From Taudactylus pleione (taxonomy: Eukaryota; Chordata; Amphibia; Anura; Myobatrachidae), in the NCBI GenBank assembly GCA_031769625.1, contig JAUIMM010000566.1:5213001-5277000 (forward strand): a stretch of 64,000 nucleotides of DNA, written 5' to 3'. Shown here piece after piece: positions 21,436 to 33,599 of this stretch; within the stretch, counting starts at the first letter, position 1; each line of letters begins with the position of its first letter. The position numbers were made by a program, and so were the translations under genes. The notes below the pieces were generated by a model that ran no database searches, was not told the origin of the DNA, and was given only the letters and a program-made list of their open reading frames with translations.

Positions 21436-22050
21436 AGAGTTTCTTTTACTGTAAATATTTATGAACTATCCGCATTTTAGGTTTAGAGGTCTTTTAATGA
21501 TGAGCTTTAAGCTATCAGAGTTCATTGTATTTAAAACTAGCCAAGTGAAAGGTCTAGCAGCAATTAACAAACCTTTCCATGGAATGTAAGTAAAGGTCAC
21601 TGCATATATAAACCTTCTCTTCTATCCTGATTTGAATGTCAACCATGTATCTGTTGACAGGAATGTTTGGGATTGAGTCGCAAAAGTATGTGTTTAGAAC
21701 TACACAATACTTTTCAATGTTCTAAGAGCATGTGAAGGAAACTGGTATTTCTCCACTATCAAATTGTGACATTGCCACTGAAATGTCACACTATCTCCTG
21801 AAAGCCGTTGCACACAGGCAAATTGGTCTATGAAGCAGTTTTTGAGCTTTCGATTGCTCCTCAAATGAATTGAACTTGCACTTTCCACTAAAATAAATTA
21901 AATCATCAAAATTCTAGAATCATAGGCACTGTACGTAGTTTTATGTACTACTGGAAAACAGAGAAGGTTATTTATAAAGCACAAAAGGCCAGTAGGCAGT
22001 GCATATATCTGTTTTGATTTGGATGACATCACATAATACAACTTAATAAT
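21436..22050. other. No gene seen
   Basis: AT-rich sequence with no identifiable feature. Confidence 0.45.
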
Positions 22051-22062
22051 TTGAGAATTGAA

Positions 22063-22110
22063 ACCTGGGCACCACCGGGTACTTCAGCTAGTATGTTATA
22101 TTTGTTGAAA
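22063..22110 (-). repeat. Inverted start of the dispersed repeat seen at 18673
   Basis: GGGTACTTCAGCTAGTAT is the reverse complement of the TAGCTGGAGTACCC start, so a minus-oriented copy ends here. Confidence 0.6.
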
Positions 22111-22129
22111 TATGTGAGTAAAGACTTGA

Positions 22130-23433
22130 CTGTGAGTCGGACGCAGAAGCGCATATTAGCATTCGCACATCTGCGACTTTATGTAAATGCAGTTACAAAC
22201 TCCTTCCTTCATGTACATCTGTGCGGCCGAAAGTGCAAGGTCTGAGACATCCACTTTTAGCACCCGTACATGCTATAATAACGATTGGTGCATCCTTAGA
22301 TGCCACCATCAGTCACACCATCGAAAGACCTATGCTAGGTGCAGTTTCCCAGTCTGACCTCGACCTCCTATGCCTGCAGCTGTGCTGCTGGGGATGCAGC
22401 CATTTACATAGACACGCCCATGACGCTCCCATAACATGCCCACTGAACAGACCATTCTTGTTTTAACTTCTAGCCACCTCCCAGTCACTTCCCAGTCACC
22501 GCCAGTAATGTTCATCACTTTTCCACAACATTTCTGATACCGTCTGACCTGCTCACAACAGCACCTTTGTGTTACGTTCTGGGTTATTTGTGGACCCGGG
22601 GTGGTAGCAGGAGCGATCACAGAAGCGGATTTGTAAATAAAACTAGGATTTTTAATAAGTGCTCGAGTGGACATATAATGTGGCAGTAAATAAAAGTCCA
22701 GGAAAATATAAATGTGCACAAGAGTTCTGTGGTGGGAGCAAAAGGGTTAATGTCCAGGTAGAAACAATTAGAGCAGTCCAGGTGTGCAGGTAGTGAAACT
22801 GAAAATAAACAAGCCAGGTTTGCAGATAGTGAAACTGAAAATAAACAAGCCAGGTTTTCAGATAGTGAACTGAAGTGCAGGATGTCAGCAGGCTCAGGCA
22901 CTCAGGTATGGGCAAGGGTGATGGAGGTAGCGGGGTAGTCCAGTGGGAACTAGGAGCTGACAGGCAGACTGGCAGACAGCGGATTCACAGGAACAGGAAA
23001 GCACAGAGAACTCCCTCTCAGCTAGGCTGAGATACACGTTGCACTGGCAAAGAAGGAAGGCACTGACCCTTCCTAAATACCCCATGCCATGCTGTTACTG
23101 GCTGGAGGGAACATGTGACTCACCAGGATTGGCCAGCCGCATCACATGGCCAGAAGGCAAGATGGCAGCGCCCATGCCAAACGGAATGGAGACGCCGCCA
23201 GGCCTTACCAGCGCAGAGTGACAACAGGCCCGCACAACAACGCGTGCAGCCAAAGCCCCCCGCCAGACACCAGCTCCGCCACCAGACAGCCCGCGCCACA
23301 ATGACCTCACAGGTAACACTCGCCTAGCGCCATGCTGAAATACCCTGGCCGTGACACTTTGAGCAGTTGCAAAATAAAATGCTCAATTACGTGAACATCG
23401 GCGTGTGATACAGTGTGATACAGAATCAGGCCC
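22130..23433. mobile_element. Harbinger-type MITE split by a solo LTR
   Basis: Sequence at 22250-22560 matches the fragment at 21060-21340, and the element resumes after the LTR to end CAGAATCAGGCCC at 23433. The LTR lies inside at 22570-23356. The left terminus is unclear. Confidence 0.6.
22570..23356 (-). mobile_element. Solo LTR, minus orientation (787 bp)
   Basis: On the plus strand it reads TGTTACGTTCTGGG through GGCCGTGACA. CTTTG is duplicated exactly at 22565-22569 and 23357-23361, the 5-bp duplication of LTR elements. It is very similar along its length to 17823-18620 in reverse, including the internal tandem repeat. It inserted into a MITE. Confidence 0.93.
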
Positions 23434-24109
23434 TACGTGTAATTGATGTTGGAAACATTAAGGGTAATGTCAGTGTGAGATGTCCATGCAGGGACGTGCT
23501 GTCAGGGTAGGCAGAGCTTCCCCTGTCATACTCCCTGTCAGACTGCAGAGTTTTGACTATAAATATGATTACAATAATACAAAAAAGATATTTATAACTT
23601 ATAAATATAATCTTTGTATTATTCTGATCGTTTTTATAGGGAAAACTCAACAAAATTGCAGCACTCCCTGGAAATACAGGGAGAGATGAGAGATGAGGCA
23701 GTAAAAACTCAGCCTCACCAGTGATACCTCAGACACTGCCTGGAGCTAGGGGCCGGGCAACAAAATAGCCACAAGGCAGCCAATAAAACAAACACTGACT
23801 GGGGGCTAGTAAATCACTGTGTAACAGGATAGGCAGTTTCCCCACAGACACTAGTAGCTAACACCTCGTCACTATGCAGGGACTGGCACCTTCTGTGTAA
23901 AGCTGGGTACACATTACACGATGTTTACCCAGCACGACATTGCTCTGATACTAGCCACTGACCTTACTGCACGTCTGTGTTCGTGCTTAGTGGATGTGTA
24001 ACAATAGCTTATGTACAATATGTGTAAGTGGGCAGATGCCTTATATACAGCTATGAGAGTCCTTATTACAGACATACACACACTTGTAATATCTTCTAAT
24101 AACTTATAT
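23434..24109. other. No gene seen
   Basis: It contains a possible hAT-like start (CAGGGACGTGCTGTCAGGGT near 23489) and, from about 23895, a stretch resembling the MITE at 58360 (GCTGGGTACACATTACACGA). Neither has confirmed ends. Confidence 0.35.
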
Positions 24110-24455
24110 GGGTGGGAATTCAATTCAGCGCGATGTTGAATAGCCGCTGGAGGGAGCTCCAGAAGCTATTCAATACACCGCACTGTTTGGGCGGGCTAAG
24201 GATTTCTCCTCGCACCCCCCTTGGGATGCGAGGAGAAATCCGACCAATTGCCGGGCGCACAGCTGTTTTTCTGCATAGCGCGGCGCTAACAGCCGCGCAC
24301 CCGGCACTTTGGTCAGAGAATGCCGGTTACCGCACCTTAACACCCTTGTTAAGGCGTGATAACCGGCATTCTCCGACCACACAGCGCACTGAATTGAATA
24401 GCTCCGGGAGCTCGCTCCCTGCGCTATTCAATTCGCGTTGAATTGAATTCCCCCC
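24110..24455. mobile_element. 346-bp foldback MITE, GGGTGGGAATTCAATTC family
   Basis: The outer ends GGGTGGGAATTCAATTC and GAATTGAATTCCCCCC are inverted. The interior is again a row of hairpins: GGATTTCTCCTCGCA with TGCGAGGAGAAATCC, and CCTTAACA with TGTTAAGG. The target duplication is unclear. Confidence 0.8.
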
Positions 24456-25690
24456 ATGGAGAACAGGAGTATTTGAAAACTGGTTCAGAAATACAATGAT
24501 TCATTAAACATGCTGAATTAGTGAGAAGTAATGTATTATGTGCATTGTCTGTTACACCTTTAAGGTGTTTGATGCAGGGTAGTAACTAAGGGTGTGCGAG
24601 CAGCGCCATTGCCAAGGACGCAAGACCCTGTGGGCGGCACCCACTTTGCACCACTACACAGTCTGCACCTGAATTAGGCTTTCGGGGTGCCTGGAACATC
24701 ACCTTATAGTCAGCAGTGCTCTAATTCCTGGTGATGGTGGCAATATCCCAGCGTGACATCATGATGTCACATATTTCATTTGCCTTTCTGTATCAGGTTC
24801 AATTATTTTGCAATAATCTGAATATTCAATGACTTGCTATCAAAGCGAGAAAGAGAAATAATAAGATAGTAAGATAGTAAGTGACCAAATGTAGAAGTCA
24901 AGGCTTTATTGGTGTTATTGCCTTGGAAAGTTGTTGTAACAGAGGCCCAGGTGTTACTGGGTCTGAGGTGTTACAGGGGCCCCAGGTGTTACGGGAGGCC
25001 CAGGTGTTTCCATGTTTTTCACTTAAATCCAAATCCTTCTGTCTCTCATATAGCACAAAGGATCTTCACCTTCATTTGCTAATAGGTCTTATATGGAGGC
25101 AAGAATAAGCAATTTAAACTGCAGAGAAAAGGGGTGTTACAGAGGGTGAGATTAATCATCTACACTCATACACAAAGGTAAAGTTGGTCACATATGCCAG
25201 ACGGCTGCAATTACACATACAGATGTGTCCTGCTGCATTGTTGCTCCATACGCCATGTAGCACGCCCTGGTAGTCGGGTTATGCCGTGGCATATTGAGTC
25301 ACATCGTAACATACTGATGCGCAGGAAAACCAGAGAGTGTAGTACAAATTTCTGTCCACGAGATGTCTCTTTTCCTAAAATGCACTGCGCATGCATAAAA
25401 CAAGACAATGCAATGTCTGAATTACCGCCCGCTGCTTGGCTTACTGAACCTGTCATTTGGTACACTATACAGTAGTTGTCATGGATCCAGAGCTGTAATT
25501 GAGTGTGTAATAAACGAATAAATCATTCAGTATGTGAGTCCTGAGTACACTTTTGAAAAACAATTTATAAATGTGTTCTGCCATCATTATTACAGTGCTA
25601 GATACACGCATCAGCAAGATATCACCTCATTTTAGAAAACTCAGTCCATGTGGCGTGCGACCTTATTCTGCGGGGATGTGTGGCACTTAC
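24456..25690. other. No gene seen
   Basis: 24573-24690 may be a relic of the hAT family at 57181 (CAGGGTAGTAACTAAGGGTG). Elsewhere I see no coding or structural signature. Confidence 0.4.
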
Positions 25691-25699
25691 ACAATGATA

Positions 25700-26702
25700 A
25701 CATGCCTTAGAAATGAACAGTTGGGTTTGAAGGGCAGTGTATAAAACCATTACTGAACTACAAGTCTCAGCCCAGAAAGAGCTGTCATTAAATTACAAAC
25801 TGACTTTGTATTTTATGCAGCACGGTTGCTGCAATGTCGGCACTACTGTGTCACTAGGAGTTTGTACAACATATCACTACTCAACACATAGCTATAAGTG
25901 CCTTCACTGTGGCACTGCAGAAAGTGATGTGCGGTGCTCACATAGTGACTTCATGTCCTAGAAACTAGTAGTGGGGTGCATGTAGTTTAATGTGGGGTGC
26001 ATAAAACCATCACTGAACTACAAGTCTCAGCCCAGAAAGAAGTGACTGGCAGTTACTGATATGTACCGATTAGCGACAGGTTGTACAAACTCGAAGCGGC
26101 ACAGTAATGCCAACATTGCTGCAAGTGTGCAGCATAAAATGCACAGTCAGTTTGTAATCCAGATACACCTCTTTCTGGGCTGAGACTTGTAGTTCAGTGA
26201 TGGTTTTATGCACCGCTAGTCAAATCCCACTACTAGTTTCTAACACATGAAATCACTATGTGAGCGCTGCACACCACTTTCTGTAGTGCCACAATAATCG
26301 GTACACTTGCGGCTGTGTTCCGATTAGTGACATTGTCCAAGCACCTAGTGGCATAGCAGTGCCAACCTTGTCATAAGTGTGTGGCATAAATGCACAGTCA
26401 ATTTTTATTCCAGAGACACCTCTTTCTGGGCTGAGACTTGTAGTTCAGTGATGGTTTTATGCACCACTACCCAGACCCTACTATTAGTTTCTAAGACATG
26501 CCATCACTGTGTGAGCACCTGACACCACTTCCTGCAGTGCCACAGTGACCGGCACTTACCGATGTGTACCGACATGTTAGTGACATGTTGTATAAACTCC
26601 AAGCAGCACAGCAGTGCCGACATTGCAGCAAGTGTACGACATAAAACGCAAAGTCAGTTTGCAGTCTATAGACACCTCATTCTGAGATGAGATTTGTGGT
26701 TC
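25700..26702. repeat. Cluster of inverted and direct foldback repeats
   Basis: TGAACTACAAGTCTCAGCCC occurs on the plus strand near 25755 and 26013. Its reverse complement occurs near 26176 and 26424, with a weaker copy near 26685. Flanking blocks (GTGCATAAAACCATCACT, GGCACTACTGTGTC) follow the same pattern. It is best read as serial foldback insertions or duplications. Confidence 0.8.
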
Positions 26703-27001
26703 TGTCACGACTTTGGGGAAATTGGCCTCCAATGATGGAACAGGCTTTGCAGGCAGTGATACCGGCAGCACAATCTGGGGAGGTCTTAGATATATTTTCC
26801 TCATATGATGGCACAAGACACAAGTAGATCAGAAGAATAGAACTTTATGATAACAAGAATGGTTGGAGGGAATAGTGGTATAAGCACAGAACCAGTCCTG
26901 GTAATATGTAGTAATATACCACTAGACAGATGCTTGAAATGATCCGTGAATGACTGAAGACTGTATGCTGAAGCACTGGGTTGAACCCAGGTAAAAGAGA
27001 G
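26703..27001 (-). mobile_element. Gypsy 3' LTR, left part
   Basis: It starts TGTCACGACTTTGGGG on the plus strand, which is the CA end of a minus-oriented LTR. It matches 34285-34575 closely. The LTR breaks off near 27001 and resumes at 30459. Confidence 0.85.
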
Positions 27002-27005
27002 AGAG

Positions 27006-30000
27006 CCAGATTTAGACCCGGATGCTAAGCCGCGGACTCACGCTATGGGCAATTGTCACCTGTCTGCGCATGTGTATGCATCGCAGTGCGCGTACATGAA
27101 CCAGTCATTGCGATCAGGAACCATGCGCTCTTAACACAAAGTCTGAGCACTACTTTGAGTGAAAGATAGTGCCGTTTGTGGGTGGTAACAGGGGAAGGTG
27201 CTTGAGAATGGTAGAGTGGTGGTGCAAACGCAGGTGTGTCTGGGCGTCAAAACTGAGTTTTATGGGTGTGCATTAGCATGGAAGCATCATTGTACACATC
27301 ACTTGGTTGTATTTCAGCCTGCAATTATCAATATGGTCTAGAAGGGGGGTACCCGCGCTCAAGTACCAATGATTGTAGATATATGAAAAACTAATGTAAT
27401 CAACCAATAAGATTATGTCTCAGTATGATTTTCCAATATGATTTACTTTATATATTAAAATCTTAGTTGTACAATCAAATGCTAGTGCAATATATGTATT
27501 AATTGGAATACAATCACAAATGATAATAGAACAAATATATACACAATGAAAATAAAATAAAATAAATAAATGAGAATAAATAAATGAAAATGAAAAATAG
27601 AACTGAATTTAGAAAATAAATATAAGCAAATCAATAAATAAATAAAATAAATAAATAAATGAATAAATAAATAAATAAATGGGGGAACCAAGAGTACTCT
27701 GGTAGGAAGATATAAATAAATGTATCAATAGTCACTACTGATTGAACCTTAAATTGAAAGAAAATATATAGAAAAATATGTCTCAATTGCTGTTGGTGAT
27801 ACAGTGTTATTATTGCCAATACTGGTCAAGGTATGCACTTGTGTACAGTATATAGTTTCATTGGTATGTAGGGCCTCAAGGTGCGGTGTCCCATGACCCC
27901 AGGTACCCTACTTGCCCACAGTGTTCCTCCAATGAGCTGTGTTCCAATTCTCTCACTTTTCCACGACCGGAGTCCCGGGGTTCGGAGTGAGGGATGCAGA
28001 CTGACGCTCGTGCTAGCTTCTCCTTGGTTCCGTATGCCAGAGTGCGTGGACGTGCTGCACTCTGGTGTGGTTCCTTCGGCAGCCTCGTTGGTTACTCTGT
28101 GTCCGCGATACTTCCAGGTGCGGGTCTCGCGGTGATGGATACAGATACAGTTTGTCCTACAGATGGCCGTCTGTGTTACCTCTCAGCTGAGGTATTGTGC
28201 AGCTTAGTGCAAGTCTTTGGGGGGAATGGTGTAGCTCCGACGCGTACCAGCCTTAAGCCTTCTTCAGGGATGCAGTATGGAGTGTCCGGAGGGATTTCTA
28301 TTTATCCCTACCTATTTCGTGATGTCACTTAATTGAAGGGGATCCCGGTTGTCATGGTAATGTGACGTATCGTTGTTCAGGTTACGTGGAACATTCTTTG
28401 CATCGGTGTTTCTAAATCCCATGTTTCCTCAGTTCTATGTATGTTTAAACTTCCAAAGGTGAAGTTCACCTCAAATGCAGTTTAGTTGTATCCATTTCGT
28501 GTATGTTCTTAGCTTCCATGTGTAAGGGTCACCAACAGATGTAATTGGTTATATTGAAGGCATAGGTAACTAATCTCACAAAGTGAATAAATCAATATTA
28601 AATAAATAAGGAATCGATGAATGATAACTCACAATAATTAAATAATAAATAAAATAAATAAATAAAAATTAAATAAATAAATAAACAAATAAATAAATCA
28701 ATAATATTGAAACAAGATGTAGTTGCAAACACATATTTTATTATATTTAATTTTATTTTATTTATGATTCAATTATTATGAGTTATCATTCATCGATTCC
28801 TTATTTATTTAATATTGATTTATTCACTTTGTGAGATTAGTTACCTATGCCTTCAATATAACAATTACATCTGTTGGTGAACCTTACACATGGAAGCCAA
28901 GAACATACACAAAATGGATACAACTAAACTGCATTCGAGGTGAACTTCACCTTTGGAAGTTTAAACATACATAGAACTGAGAAAACATGGGATTTAGAAA
29001 CACCGCTGCAAAGAATGTTCCACGTAACCTGAACAATGATACATCACATTACCATGACAACCGGGATCCCCTTCAATTAAGTGACGTCACGAAATAGGTA
29101 GGGATAAATAGAAATCCCTCCGGACACTCCATACTGCATCCCTGAAGAAGGCTTAAGGCCGCTACACGTTGGAGCTGCACCATTCCCCCCAAAGACTTGC
29201 ACTAAGCTGCACAATACCTCAGCTGAGAGGTAACACAGACGGCCGTCTGTAGGACAAACTGTATCTGTATCCATCACCGCGAGACCCGCACTCGGAAGTA
29301 TCGCGGACACAGAGTAACCAACGAGGCTGCCGAAGGAACCGTGCCGGAGTGCAGCACGTCCACGCACTCCGGAATACGGAACCAAGGAGAAGCTAGGACG
29401 AGCGTCAGTCTGCATCCCTCACTCCGAACCCCGGGACTCCAGTCGTGGAAAAGTGAGTGAATTGGAACACAGCTCATTGGAGGAACACTGTGGGTAAGTA
29501 GGGTACCTGGGGTCACGGAACGCCGCACATTTAGGCCCTACATACCAATGGAACTATACACTGTACACAAGTGCATACCTTGACCAGTATTGCCAATACT
29601 AACACTGTATCACCAACAGCAATTGAGACATATTTTTCTATATATTTTCTTTCAATTTAAGGTTCAATCAGTAGTGACTATTGATACATTTATTTATATC
29701 TTCCTACCAGAGTACTCTTGGTTCCCCCATTTATTTATTTATTTATTCATTTATTTATTTATTTTATTAATTTAATGATTTGCTTATATTTATTTTCTAA
29801 ATTCAGTTCTATTTTTCATTTTCATTTATTTATTCTCATTTATTTATTTTATTTTATTTTCTCGCATTTATATATTTGTTCTATTATCATTTGTGATTGT
29901 ATTCCAATTAATACATATATTGCACTAGCATTTGATTGTACAACTAAGATTTTAATATATAAAGTAAATCATATTGGAAAATCATACTGAGACATAATCT

Positions 30001-30458
30001 TATTGGTTGATTACATTAGTTTTTCATGCATCTACAATCATTGGTAGTTGAGCGCGGGTGCCCCCTTTCTAGACCATATTGAATAAAGAAAGAGAAAAAG
30101 GTTCCTCTTTAAGTTCCCGCTGCCGCCACCAACACATGGGGGAGTGAGCGCTGACCTACTATTACCGTTTTACAGCCTGCAGTTATCGCAGTGCTTGCGG
30201 TGGGGTAGGTTCTACCTCAAGTGCTGCGTGCAGCTCCGATGGTTCACGATGGTTCTGATTAATCATACACTTCCTGGAGATGACATGTGCTAAGAAAGAA
30301 AAGTGGGCGTCTTTATACCGGCGTGCACTCACTCTGCCGTCTCTCTCTAAAACATAGAGGGCGTCCTTACGCCACACAGTGTGATTGTGGAATTTGCATA
30401 CCCGGCCCCTTTTGGCAACGAGAGAGTGCAGCTTAGCACCTGGGTCTGAATTGACCCC
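27006..30458. mobile_element. DNA element inserted in the Gypsy LTR
   Basis: The inner edges are inverted: ATTTAGACCCGGATGCTAAG on the left, and GCTTAGCACCTGGGTCTGAA on the right. AGAG lies on both sides (27002-27005, 30459-30462), and the LTR is continuous if this block is removed. A long palindrome occupies most of it; without that the host element is only about 0.6 kb. Confidence 0.72.
27330..30172. mobile_element. Long foldback insertion with a 2.75-kb palindrome
   Basis: The arms 27330 to about 28680 and about 28730 to 30080 are reverse complements at roughly 95% identity by eye, centred near 28705 in AT-rich sequence. A tail of about 92 bp follows the right arm. CAGCCTGCAATTATC (27315-27329) and CAGCCTGCAGTTATC (30173-30187) look like a 15-bp target duplication with one change. 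A 15-bp duplication is typical of LINE-style insertion, not of most DNA transposons. The arms hold ATTTATTTATTT runs and a GAAGAAGGCTTAAGGCCGC block but no protein signature. Confidence 0.85.
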
Positions 30459-30565
30459 AGAGTTCTAGGAGCAAAGTGCTGAGCTGTGCTCAGTAAAAGC
30501 AAGAGTTCTTGGAGCCAGGTGCTTAGCAGTGCTCAGTAATTAGCAAAAGTTCTTGGAGCCAGGTG

Positions 30566-31086
30566 GAGCGCTCGCAAGTGGGTCGATGTTGCCCAAGTGC
30601 GCATGTGCACAACGGAGGCGGTTCCATCGTGCGCATGCGCGAGACCCGAATAACGATGGTCAAGCCAACGTTATGTGTCTCGCACCAAAGGGGGCGTGCT
30701 GTCGATGGTGATTGACAGCATGCCCCCTTTGCTGGGTGTGCCAGGGGGGTGGCTGCCCAGACAGAGGCATTGCCATGGGAACGCCTACCGTCTGGGGCCG
30801 GCCCCACTGACATCACTAGTGATGTCAGTGAGAGTGCTTTTGGCTCTGATAGAGCCAAAAGCACTCCAGGGCTTGCGGCAGTGAGACCCTACTGCAAGGG
30901 TCTCGTCGCAAGCCCGATGGTCGCGATGGTCTTCACCATCGTGACCATCATTTTGGCCGCTCACTATAACTGTGGGTGGTCACCCACAGCTATGCGAGTG
31001 GCCAGGAGGCCGCTCCAAAAGGTAGGAAGGACGGCCCTGATTCAGAGCGAGCGCTCTCTCAGAGCGTCCGGCTCTGAATCAGGGCC
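30566..31086. mobile_element. Harbinger-type MITE with truncated left end
   Basis: The right end is CTGAATCAGGGCC, and the interior is the usual chain of hairpins (for example CACTGACATCACTAGTGATG). The left end starts within the family at GAGCGCTCGCAAGTGGGTC, so about 30 terminal bases and the duplication are missing. Confidence 0.85.
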
Positions 31087-31264
31087 AGTGTTCAGTAATA
31101 AGCAAAAAGTTGTTAGAGCAAGGTGCTGAGCTATACTCAGTAAATACAAATTTTTTTGGAGCCAGTAAGTGTACTGAGTCAGGAACAAATGAAAATCCGG
31201 CAGGAGCCAAAAGGAAACCTTAAGGAGACGTTGCACAGACACTGACTGAATGTCCAGGATGGAC

Positions 31265-31271
31265 TTATATA
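31265..31271 (-). promoter_or_regulatory. Candidate TATA box of the Gypsy LTR
   Basis: The minus strand reads TATATAAGTCC at the expected place inside the LTR. No experimental support. Confidence 0.45.
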
Positions 31272-31473
31272 CCCAGTGCCTGCTGCTGGTTGGCCACATA
31301 CAAACAGCTGATCCCAGGATTTAGGATTGGTAACTGTACTGGGGGGCGAACTTCATGGTGGGCACTTTAAGTCTTAGATTTTTTGTAGACAGCCATTCTC
31401 TCCAGGAGAGAATTTGGGCACAGCAGAACTTATCCACGAATACCTTGTAGTTATGTGAAGCCTTCTTTAAGGA

Positions 31474-33560
31474 TCAATTAATTTGTTTCCAAATTTGTGA
31501 AAACTGCTGGAGCGCAGCACTGGCTGAAGGTACTTTTACCACAGGTGAAGACTGAAATTCTGGAATGCATGGGTGTAGACCATAATTATTGAAAAAAGGA
31601 CTCTCTCCTGTAGCAGAATGATAATGAAAGATGTGGGCGAACTCAGCCCATGGCAAAAGGTCAGCCCAGTTATCCTGAGAGGAAGAGAAATAAATCCTAA
31701 GGAACGTTCTGGAAGATCTGTGATAAATCCATTGAAAGATGGGTCCAAGGTTTGATAGGACTCGACAAAGTAATCCAGCAGAAGATTTTCGAGAGGTCTT
31801 ATGCTGTACGCACTTGGGGCAAGACCGAATGAACTCCTGTACCTCTTTCTTCATTGAGGGCCACCAATAACCACGTTGGAGAAAAGAGTAAGTCTTATGT
31901 ACACCAAAGTGACCAAGATTAATGATTGGATACTTTTGTTCCACTGTTTATTCTTTCTCTTCCAGCATGGATCTAGAGAGAGCATCGGCTTTTCCATTCA
32001 AAGAACCAGGTCGACACCTAAGAACAAAATGAGAAAAGAAAAGGGCCCAGCGAGCCTGACGAGGGTTTAAGCAGTGGGCGGAATTCAGGTATAAAAGATT
32101 TTTGTGGTCAGTATAACTTGTTTTAGGATGTTTTGATCCATCTAATAAATACCTCCACTCTTCCAGGGCAAGCTTGATGGCCAACACTTCTTGATTCCCG
32201 ATGGAATAATTATTTTTGGCAACAGAAAATCTACGAGAAAAGAATCTGCAGGACACGAACCTCCCATCAGAAGATGTTTGTGACAAGACTGCTCCTACTC
32301 CAAACATTGAGGCATCAACCTCCAGCACGTATGGTTTCTCCAAGTCAGGCTGTACATGAATAGGAGCCAGAGAGAAGGCGTGTTTAAGCATTTGGAAAGC
32401 GGAGAGAGCTTTAGGAGACCAATTAGCTGGATTAGACCCTTTTTTGGTCATGGCTGTGATGGGAGCCACTATGGTGGAGAACGACTTGATAAATTTCCTG
32501 TAGTAATTGGAAAAGCCCAGGAATCTTTGGATAGCTTTCAAAGATGTAGGTAACACCCATTCTTGAATGGCCTTGAGTTTCTCAGGATCCATGTATAACT
32601 CAGAACCGGAGATCACATATACTAGAAAAGAGATGGTTGGAACTTCAAATACACACTTTGATATCTTTCCATAGAGCTTATTAGCACGGAGACGCAGTAA
32701 TACTTCTTTGACATGTTGTCGATGATTGTTAAGGTCATGTGAAAAAATCTAAATATCATTCAGATAGATGATAACATACTGATACAGGATGTCACGGAAA
32801 ATCTCATTTACGAACTCTTGGAACACCGCTGGAGCATTACAAGGGCCGAAAGGCATAACAAGGTTATCATAATGTCCCTCACGTGTATTAAATGCAGTTT
32901 TCCACTTGTCCCCCTCCTTGATTCTTATTAAATCATAGGCACCCCTAAGATCAAGCTTGGTGAAGATTTTGGCACCCCTGACTCTGTAAAAAAGCTCCGT
33001 GATGAGGGGCAATGGGTATTGATTCTTGACGGTTATCTTGTTTAAGCCCCGAAAATCAATACAAGGATGTAGTCCACTGTCTTTTTTCTTTACAAAAAAG
33101 CCCCCTGCTCCAGCAGGAGACAAAGAAGGCCAAACAAACCCTTTCCGTAGATTCTCTTGAACATACTCAGACATGGACTGAGTCTCAGGAACTGAGAGGA
33201 AATGGATGCGCCCTCTAGGAGGGACTTTGCCAGGTATCAAATCAATTGGACAGTCCCACGGTTGATGAGGCGGAAGTACATCTGTTGCCTGTTCAGAGAA
33301 GACATCTGCAAATTCTCAATATGGCTGAGGAAGAGAGTCCAAGGAATCAGTCTTAGTGTCTCTGAGTTGGACATCTCGAGCTAAGCAATGCTGCTTACAA
33401 TAGGAGCTCCAAGACAAAATCTGAGCGTTGGACAAATCGATATGAGGATTATGTCGATGCAGCCACGGTAGTCCCAGGACAATTTCATGAGTAATGGCTG
33501 GAACACTAAGAACTCTATGAATTCTTCATCCATGTGTGTCAGGTGCCAGTGAAACTCATT
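31474..33560 (-). pseudogene. pol: Gypsy (Ty3-like) pol: protease end, RT, RNase H, integrase
   Basis: On the minus strand, the C-terminal protease (LGLPWLHRHNP, about 33480) is followed by RT (33240-32600) with [13 protein letters not shown] and YLND in place of YLDD. The RT is cut by TAG at 32749-32751, four codons after the mutated box. RNase H (32440-31960) keeps EVDAS, EVLAIKLALEEW, TDHKNL and GKADALSR. A stop at 31948 precedes the integrase zinc finger (GHFGVHKTYSFLQRGYWWP, CPKCVQHK). The integrase catalytic core is largely deleted: the sequence jumps from the start of the core to the C-terminal WAEFAH region. RT to integrase finger stays in one frame. The change at the RT active site and the integrase deletion make it inactive. 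Confidence 0.9.
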
Positions 33561-33599
33561 CCACGTCCTCTATATTCATATGACGTGGAACAGCAGAAT

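Larger units (their letters stand above)
30459..31345 (-). mobile_element. Gypsy 3' LTR, right part, with MITE
   Basis: It resumes at AGAGTTCTAGGAGCAAAGTG, matching 34586 onward, and contains the tandem motif TTCTTGGAGCCAGGTGCTGA. A MITE at 30566-31086 replaced a few LTR bases. The inner boundary near 31345 is approximate. Confidence 0.75.

Noticed and set aside
27881..28332. Open frames of 84 and 112 codons present in both palindrome arms
   Set aside because: The two arms are copies of each other, so the duplicate frame is no evidence of selection; no domain is recognisable.
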